DNA from: Sipunculus nudus
Taxonomy: Eukaryota; Annelida; Sipuncula; Golfingiida; Sipunculidae
Direction of reading: 5' to 3'
NCBI GenBank assembly: GCA_026874595.1
Contig: CM049316.1
Span: 19,307,839-19,371,838, forward strand
DNA length: 64,000 nt
Position 1 is the first letter of the stretch; each line of letters opens with the position of its first letter. A program made the position numbers and the translations under genes. Below, piece after piece: positions 57,501 through 64,000 of this stretch. A model generated the notes under the pieces. That model saw nothing but the letters and a program-made list of their open reading frames with translations, ran no database searches and was not told the DNA's origin.

Positions 57501-60500
57501 TCAACTATTGTCCAACCCCTGGTTCACAACATGCATTCTTCAGACACTTCTCAATTCACAAAGACTTGACAAATTTAACTGTCTGCTCAGGTATGTACAG
57601 GGCTAAAACTCTCTGTGGCTCTATTTGATATTGCACTTAGACATATAATGCCTGTTATAAGTGTGTGTATCAGTACTGATGTAACATTAACCATCTAAAA
57701 CAGCCCCTGGCTAACATCACACCTTCAGTACACATTAATATAGGATTAATCCTTCCTGAAAATAAGGTTACTGAAGCACAGAAAGGTCACTTCATTGATA
57801 AAGGGAATGTATGTATGTACATGCATCATCCCGGCTAGCTCATAAACATACATACTACACATATATATTGTCTGATAAGGTGATGTAATCAAGTTGTATA
57901 TTTACACTACACACTGAGAAAGTTTATGTCATCATCAAACATTGGAAATGGTGCTCACAAAAAGGTATAGTTGAGCTTTATACCATCAATATAAGCTTGT
58001 ATGTACACAGTAAAGTGCATAATTCCTACTTCATGTACACTCAAAACATTGAAGTCATAATGATGATATAGCAATTCTAAAGGCTAACAGCTATGATGAC
58101 ATAATAATGGCTGTCAGGAAAAATTAAAAGACAAATTTAGGTACCTCTTAATTAGGTCAGAGAGAAGTACTCAAGTGCTCGAGCATGAGCAATTATACCC
58201 AAGAACTTAAATCCAAAAACAGGGCTGGGCAGAGTATACTTGTGTAGTCCTTTGTTTTCAGATATTTAAGCACTTAACCGTGTAGTTATTAATTATGTTT
58301 GTAAATCTCTTAATTTTTTAAATAAAATTAAAGCCACCATTTCATCTCTTTACAAGCAACTTATGGAGAATATTTAAAGATAAAATCGTGGAATTCCCTT
58401 TGGTGATATTTTTCTCTGTAAATGTTCCTTTGCAGATTGTTGTCATGGTAACAAGTAATGAAACCAAGTTGGGTTTTACCACTGGTGCTTGAGTCCGCAA
58501 TTTGCTAGTATTGCTAACAATTTTAGTCCAACTGTAAACTGTAACAATGTAATACCAAGCACTTATTCAGTCAGGTCAAAGTACTTTATGGATAAGGTGC
58601 TGAATTATTTTGCTGATGCAGTGTCTGATAATTATGATATATATAATTAAGCTCCCTACCTTATTAACAAGTGTCATAGCGTACACCAGCAGCTCAGAGT
58701 CGCTACCATCCTTCTCGTTCAAGATGTTCATGATATTGGTCCATGTCTTGGCACCTGTAACACACAGAAACAGTCAGTGACAGAATTCCAATAACACATT
58801 CCAGTACAGCCCGGTTAAACCACCCACGGTTCAGCTGAGCAAGAGAAAGTAAAATCAGTAACTGAATTAAGTCCTGGTGGCTTAGTGAGCTGCCATTAAA
58901 TGCTGTCCAATGCTGGTCCCATTCTGCAGAGTTTACCCCATGCTGTGAAAACTTGGAGAAAATTACTAAGAAGCTAATAAGGAGCACCCTGACTGTAATG
59001 ACTAACTTCAGCAGATATTCCAGGTATTCCAGTATACAAAACATGTACGTACTTCATGTTCAGGTGAGACTTTATTTACTGATCGATACATATTGATTTA
59101 TACACACAGTAACATCTATACAAGAGAGACTGGGAATCTATATAAACCATGCAAATGCAAAAGATGATGTAAACACTAGTGAAATACCTTTAATTAATTT
59201 CAGCAATCTGCTATATAACTAGCATTAATAAGCAAAACTTGCAGTAGCATATGATGGGTATAGCACTGGTATAAACAATTTGTGGTTAATTTTACAAAAA
59301 AAAAGTCACAAGCAAATATTAACATTTCTGAAAGATAAAAATTATGAAAGTATCTGTGCTATTTTGTCATTGACACTATGATTATAAAAATTAATAAAAT
59401 GTTACTTAGCAATATATAATGTATATCTACATGAAACTGTCCTTAGTCTTCCATATATTTTTTTAAATTTTTCATTGTATTAGTATGCTGCTTCTAACTG
59501 AAACACAAGTTTAGGCCAGTATCATAATGTGAAGCAAATATGTCTCAAATGAACCATATATCATATATATACTAATATCATATTATACTTATATCATATT
59601 AAAACTAAGAAATTAAAACAAAAAAAAAGTATAATATTAACTATCATCTGAATGGTAAAATAAATCAGAATATCCACCACTAAATAGCTAATCAGACTAT
59701 GTGAGCTATAAATGACAATTAGAAGATTATTTATTAATACTAGATATGATATTAATACAGCATACCTGGCTTCCATGCAAACAGAACAGATCCATTCCAA
59801 ATTAATGAGGTGACATTATGTTGGTTAATCATTGCAAATTTGAAATCTTAATATAAACTTAGGAGTAGTATATTTAAAATAAATTTTCAGGTATTCCATT
59901 TCATGTTCAGCAGTAACTGCATCCACTGACATTCAACACCAGACAAGATACAATATATGAGATAAGCTTGACTGAGCTGCATGTTTATATGCATATACCA
60001 AGAATAGATGGAAATCCCATCACTGTAGTCAACAAGTGACTAAAAAAATTAACATAACAGTCATGGAGTAGTTTCCCTAATACAGTTGACGCAACTTGAA
60101 GAAAAACCAGCAATCAGCTGAGTGACCTGAACACTGCCAGGCCATTGTCAAAAAGCCAAGTATCGTATGCCATATGCAACGTCACAGTATTTTTGTGTTA
60201 ATCAAGGCAAATGGCAACACTGTTAAAATCATTTATACATTGTCACTAACAAAACGATACAATCAGGTCCCCATTTTATAAAGACTGGTACCAAAAAGCT
60301 TTGTGCATTGGCAGATCTCAGGGTTTTTGTGGTTATATCATTGAAGATATACCCTAACCCTATACTGTGGCTTTAAGCAGTGTCCTGGTGGTTTGAACAG
60401 TTTACAAAATGAGGGACTTTCCTAGTTCCAAGTATTTCTAAGAAGGTTACACCAGCTGCCCTGTTTTAATGATGAAACACAAATAACATGTGATTTATCG

Positions 60501-63500
60501 TGACATCATGTGGAACATTCATCAATTCCTGTTGTTATCCTTAATAATGGGTGTGTCTGTCTTGTATATGTAAGTTTTGTTATAACAGTAAAAAAAATCT
60601 ATGAAATTTACGCTTAGTAGTAGGCGCATGCTGGTGTGTGGCAAACCACATTGCAGGATATTAAATAAAAAGGCCATACTGCGTGAAACCTAAAACCAAC
60701 CCACATTTTCCGTTAACTTACTGAAGACATGATTTTCACCACACAAACATTAATTTCTGATGACATTCAGTCCTATTTACTGCAAGTCATGTGGCAGGGG
60801 TCATGGAATTACCACGGAACAATAAAAACGTTTTAGGGTCTCAAGACCATATTTGTTTGTTTTATTACATCTGCCAGGAGGGTAGGTGTTTATTCCCATT
60901 CCTCTGTGTGTTTGTTTGTGGTTTTTTTCACTACATAACCAATGCAATAATAAACATAATCATATTTTCATTCATAATCTATTGTATAATATTTATATTC
61001 TATAAATATTATCAATACAAATATATGTATATTATTTTATGAATCTTTTATTATAATGAACATATAAACACTTACATGTGTACACACTTCCATAACCTAT
61101 TCAATCACCTAGCCATGGCCTGGGGAACACTTAATGAAAAATTTCAAGTTTGTGCAGTTCTAAAATATCCTTAAAATATACCCTGGGGGGGCAAATAGAT
61201 ACATAAGCTTGTTGTACTATCATTGACTTCTGCCAGATCGTGCATAAATATACACAAATATTTGGGTTTTGAAGAAATTATTCATGCATACAGCCTTAGT
61301 GTAAACAAGTCTCGTATGTTAAGAAGTGACTGACCTCTGGCCTTGTCCACAGCATTCACGGCATTGATGAGCAACAAGGTGTTGAATTCTGTGTACTCCA
61401 CGAAAACCAGTAACAGCTTCAACGCCGTCTTCACCACCAACCGAAACTGTTAACGTAAAGGTTAAAAGCAAGAGTCAGATGTAACAATCTTGGAGTGGCC
61501 ATTTTATTTCCAAATGGTTAATTTGAAATGTTGGACGTTAACCAATGTTGTTTCTGGGATGTCTGAGATTTTTTTCAATGGAAATGTGACTTGAAAACCA
61601 CCACCCCCTGGCACTGAGATACCACAGCCCATGTTCATACACAAAATGATCGATATTCATGACCATATTTTAACATTCAGTTTAGTGCTATTCAGTTTAG
61701 TTTCTATGAAACATCATGTAGCGTGACTTCATTGTCCCTGTGGAGTCATGATGGTCACAGATGGTCATATGAGACATGTTATAAGTCCTAGTGGTAAATA
61801 GTGTTGAAAAACTCCATAAAATGCTCAACTTGGGAATATTTATGCAAAATTTAATCACTTAGAGATTTGAGTAAAACCTATAAGTAAAATTTCAATCAAA
61901 TCCACAAAATCTTTCTTCAGATTGAACAGTGCATCTTGCAGACACATTTACACATATAACTGACTGAAAACTACACCATTCACATTATACATGGTAATTA
62001 AGTAAGTAATATAACTGTGAAAATGTATTATTAGTAACTGGGCATTAACACATACCTTAGAAGCCGTCAGGCAGTAGAGCCACTGAATAGTCTCATTGTG
62101 TTCAATAACGCCGTTCATCCCGTCCACATACAACATGACCTGACCCAGGGCTGAAAAAAAAATAATATAATATAATATGCAAGAACTGAGTAATGATGGG
62201 AACTTGGATAGAGCGGGAAAAACCTTCAAGGGAAAAGTAATTTTTTTTGTCTGGAAATGTGTATTTCTGTATTAGCATGAATATCTGCAACATTTAAATA
62301 ACGCTGATAAATTGATATAATTGATGATGACTTAATTCTATTATGCATGCTCCCTTGAGATAATATCGGAGCATACTGAAATGGCAGTAAATATAAATTT
62401 TAACATGGTTTAAAGTAGGATAATGCAAAAACTACCCTAATTTTTCCACATAAACTTTGCAGAGGGGTAGGGCATGGTCTGGGACGACTCAAATAAATTT
62501 TGGTATGGATCCAGAAAAAGGGGCAGATCCAGTAAAATTAATTTGTCTTGGCAGAGGAATGAGCTCTACTGAGATCCATCCTAGTTTAACAAATTTTAGC
62601 AGGGCTCTGTTAATAATGAATTCAACAGCAGTAGCATTGATGAGAATTATGCGAGTCTCACAACATTTACTAATCAATCATGAGATATATATATAGAAAG
62701 TGTCGAGAGAAGAATGGAATGTGTCAAACAAGCAAGTTGTAACACTGCATGCTATTTTGAATCAACTGTAATGTTTGTTCCCTTTTGACAGGAATCCACA
62801 GATCAAAGCTATGTGCACTAAATAAACATCTCAATGACTAGCATGCCAATGCAGAGATGTCCCCAGCAATGAGATACACTGACTTGTATATAATACAGTC
62901 ATAAGTCTGGATTGAATTATTACTAATGACTAATAATTAAAGTTATTTTGTTCAAGGCACTCGGATATTTCTGTTTATTCAAGAATCTTACAGGTTTTTA
63001 TAACATGAAATTTGTATATACAAGATCTTCATTTAACAGTGTGAAAACTAATTCTCATGGTCCAACTGAATAAAAAATTCACCAATTGAATTAACTTGAA
63101 AATTCACAGCAACTTTTATCAATGTTTTGGTGCCTTAACCCTCATAGACCCTTTGGTGAAAAAGCTCAGTGAATTAAATAATATTTTTATGACTGCAATC
63201 AGTTATAAGATAAGTACAGTAGAATTGCTTTTCTGCAAGTGATTTGTTTAAATCTGTGGAAACACTGGTAGAATATAAATTTCTTCTCTGAAAGTGATTT
63301 GTTACATTATGTGGAAACACTGGTAAATCTCTGAAGGCTTATGTGCAAACGTAACCCCAAGCCGGGATTACCAGGAAATGGCATATATGGCAGTATATTT
63401 ATTATGTGAAATCTTGTGTATTGCTGGATTTTACTTTAATACAGTAACACCTGAATTGTTAATGTATGAATATGAAATTCCAGAATATATTTAGTTTTAG

Positions 63501-63762
63501 ATCTCATAATATGAACTGAAAAGGCATATGGTTTATTTCCTCTGTTTTTTAAGGGTTGGGTTTTAATTTCCACAAGATTTAAACTTGCTTAGGTGGTATT
63601 TTTTGTACACCTTGTGCGACCACCAGGTGTAACACAGGTGTGTTCATGCCCCTCACCTCTGAGGATGTAGTTCTGGTAGTTCTGGTCGGCCTCTGATCCC
63701 ACCTTGATGAGACATTCCAAGCCGTCATTGTTAACAAACTCATGTACCAGATCTTTATCATC
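35160..63762 (-). CDS. FHOD: FHOD-family formin, 3' 19 coding exons (5' end beyond window)
   Basis: A diaphanous-related formin that nucleates, caps or bundles actin filaments under Rho/ROCK control (family knowledge). Exons in gene order: 63657-63762, 62056-62150, 61335-61446, 58660-58754, 54828-55030, 54003-54149, 51738-51964, 50493-50822, 48440-49539, 43619-43771, 43123-43308, 42525-42644, 39021-39182, 38663-38778, 37689-37763, 37008-37200, 36383-36527, 35650-35820, 35160-35221. They sum to 3,798 bp, giving 1,265 aa plus stop, with consistent phases. Order of parts: FH3 (1-205), charged linker, FH1 (about 681-738), FH2 (about 748-1140), DAD and basic tail. Strong FHOD matches are [96 protein letters not shown] and [13 protein letters not shown]. 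It resembles vertebrate FHOD3 slightly more than FHOD1; invertebrates usually have one FHOD. Roughly the first 170-300 residues, including the GTPase-binding domain, lie past 64000. Confidence 0.95.
37276..37372 (-). mobile_element. 3' fragment of the same SINE (FHOD intron 15)
   Basis: T-run, AGGTGAGATATCTGCCTCC and CACCTGCAGGTCCTGGATGT line up with the tail and body of the copies at 902 and 7400. The tRNA head is missing, so this is a 5'-truncated copy. Confidence 0.55.
38879..38901. repeat. C10/A11 homopolymer pair (FHOD intron 13)
   Basis: A run of about eleven C followed directly by about eleven A, 100 bp before exon 38663-38778. Confidence 0.75.
39292..41951 (+). mobile_element. Helentron/'pearl'-like element, copy 3 (FHOD intron 12)
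   Basis: The 5' end is ACAAGGGACCTATGTGTCAC then GGCGCTCAGCTG. The 3' end is a long (ACGG)n run (about 41846-41900), then CTATAGCTCAGATGACTTAT and AGTCAGCTGAGCTAATAA. Both ends match copies 1 and 2, but the interior does not: it holds two ~690-bp AT-rich units (40511-41190 and 41191-41845). Markers are GGCAAAATTTAAGGTACYAA at 40658/41347 and TGATTTTTTACAAARTGCAT at about 40829/41520. Confidence 0.72.
40511..41845 (+). repeat. Two ~690-bp tandem units inside copy 3
   Basis: The two units align from ATAAAAnCTACAATTTTTGn through AATTTTGGGTATwCAATT, GCCCATAACTT and AGTGGTTTTGATAT to TATGCCAAATTTT. They have diverged at many sites, so they are old. There is no open frame over the units. Confidence 0.82.
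44170..45292. other. FHOD intron 9, unique part
   Basis: AT-rich intron with no gene, RNA or clear repeat that I can support. Confidence 0.5.
45293..45670. mobile_element. hAT-like MITE (FHOD intron 9)
   Basis: The ends TAGTGTTGAAATG and CATTTCAGCACTA are inverted copies, and GAGTACTCAAG and CTCAAGTACTCAG sit near each end. Flanks TTACATAT and GTACATAC agree at 6 of 8 bases, fitting an aged 8-bp target duplication. Confidence 0.6.
45771..45790. repeat. G-run (GGGGGAG14)
   Basis: GGGGGA followed by 14 G in FHOD intron 9; on the gene strand this is C-rich. Confidence 0.8.
46499..46560. mobile_element. pogo/Tigger-like end fragment
   Basis: CAGTAAAACCTTCAAATTAC then GGACACTTGGAAG, preceded by TATA. 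This is the usual wording of pogo-superfamily inverted ends. Related starts occur at 52023 and 56719. No complete element is seen. Confidence 0.4.
48440..49539 (-). other. FHOD: FHOD large exon with FH1 proline tracts and FH2 start
   Basis: A 1,100-bp exon, far longer than the others. It encodes disordered Ser/Glu/Gly-rich sequence, the FHOD-typical acidic motif [16 protein letters not shown], then FH1 with five proline runs of 5-7 residues separated by Gly/Leu/Ala/Met (about 48640-48815). The FH2 entry [19 protein letters not shown] and ELKTK follow. FH1 binds profilin-actin, and FH2 is the dimeric actin-binding ring. The exon ends in phase 0 at a GTCAGT donor. Confidence 0.93.
51250..51666. 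mobile_element. hAT-like MITE (FHOD intron 7)
   Basis: CAGGGCTCAACATTAA at the left and ATGTTGAACCCTG at the right are inverted. Inner arms GCTTGCCTAGTTGGGC and GCCCTAGGCAGGC also pair. No clear 8-bp target duplication is visible in the flanks. Confidence 0.62.
52023..52110. mobile_element. Possible pogo/Tigger-like end fragment
   Basis: CAGTGAAACTTCTAAAAGTG then GGCATCCCTGGGAC and a later inverted-looking GGTGCCCATTTTATTGAGG. Similar in wording to 46499 and 56719. Confidence 0.35.
52111..54002. other. FHOD intron 6 remainder
   Basis: Two open stretches on the plus strand (52493-52876 and 52966-53232) have no recognisable protein content and AT-rich codon use, so I treat this as non-coding intron. 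Confidence 0.5.
56050..56285. mobile_element. 3' fragment of another tandem/hairpin element (FHOD intron 4)
   Basis: A GGACAGACAGATGGACAGAT run (about 56180-56235) followed by a G/C hairpin region (56249-56276, arms GTTCCCC and GGGGAC) and an A run. It has the same architecture as the three Helentron-like copies but a different 3' hairpin. The 5' end is not found. Confidence 0.5.
56719..56790. mobile_element. pogo/Tigger-like end fragment
   Basis: CAGTAAAACCTTACTCCAAG then GCCACTCAGACATGATGACC, preceded by TATA as at 46499. Confidence 0.4.
56800..58640. other. FHOD intron 4, remaining part
   Basis: AT-rich intron. A stretch at 58163-58200 (AGTACTCAAGTGCTCGAGCA) resembles the ends of the MITE at 45293. 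No other support for a feature. Confidence 0.4.
58755..61334. other. FHOD intron 3
   Basis: 2.6 kb of AT-rich intron in which I see no gene or repeat with clear ends. Confidence 0.5.
62455..62690 (-). other. Unidentified open stretch in FHOD intron 1 of the window
   Basis: Open on the minus strand for about 60 codons with markedly hydrophobic content ([34 protein letters not shown]). It has no splice signals in phase with FHOD. It may be a repeat or pseudogene fragment; I do not recognise it. Confidence 0.25.
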
Positions 63763-64000
63763 CTGAAAATACAGAAGGGTGAGATGTAAACTAGTGGTTA
63801 AGGCATTTGACTTCTTACCTAAGGTTTCTATATCAAACTGAACCAGTGCCTCTACAGTGAACTGGTAATATCTCAATAGAACATCAGAAGTTTGCTCTGA
63901 TGTGTTAAAGAGAGGCTATGGCACCTCCATTGATATAGCAGTTTTGTTTTAAGTTACAGGAGCTGTGGCCCTTTTTTCTATCTTTAAACCTTATCCGAAA

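Larger units (their letters stand above)
54828..63762 (-). other. FHOD: FHOD exons encoding most of the FH3/DID armadillo domain
   Basis: The first five exons in the window (63657-63762, 62056-62150, 61335-61446, 58660-58754, 54828-55030) encode helical repeats matching the FHOD FH3 domain: [75 protein letters not shown] and [17 protein letters not shown]. In the family this domain holds the C-terminal DAD for autoinhibition. The first of these exons starts in phase 0 at an acceptor, so the gene clearly continues past the right edge. Confidence 0.92.

Overview
The window is animal nuclear DNA: AT-rich, intron-dense and full of small non-autonomous transposons. Its three protein genes match vertebrate families almost from end to end. 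The repeats point to a mollusc, probably a bivalve: Helentron/'pearl'-like elements ending in GACGGACAGACG runs plus a hairpin, tRNA-derived SINEs, and hAT-type MITEs. That taxonomic call is inference; nothing here names the species. There is no bacterial, phage, CRISPR or operon structure.

Layout. (1) 373-17359, minus strand: TTC5 (STRAP), 10 coding exons, complete, 448 aa. (2) 17360-17713: a 354-bp gap between divergent start codons, probably a shared promoter. (3) 17714-30394, plus strand: PIGU, 12 coding exons, complete, 436 aa, with a poly(A) signal at 31899. (4) About 31920-35159: intergenic DNA and the likely FHOD 3' UTR. (5) 35160-63762, minus strand: the 3' 19 coding exons (1,265 aa) of an FHOD-family formin. 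Its first exons (the GTPase-binding domain and the start of FH3) lie beyond the right edge. PIGU and FHOD are convergent. All models were spliced by eye from GT-AG sites, and every junction keeps frame.

The three genes work in unrelated processes. TTC5 is a p300 cofactor and reads nascent tubulin chains during tubulin mRNA autoregulation. PIGU is a GPI-transamidase subunit in the ER. FHOD is an actin-assembling formin.

The most unusual DNA is in the introns. Three copies of one element family (10920-14288 plus, 21389-23363 minus, 39292-41951 plus) share both ends, but two kinds of tandem repeat fill their middles, with a third, unrelated kind in part of the first copy. A 49-bp minisatellite in PIGU intron 1 (about 18440-19915) carries an 8-unit higher-order repeat of exactly 392 bp. 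A GATT microsatellite abuts the acceptor of TTC5 exon 4. Several MITEs are present, one of which contains an in-frame exon-like stretch inside FHOD intron 9.
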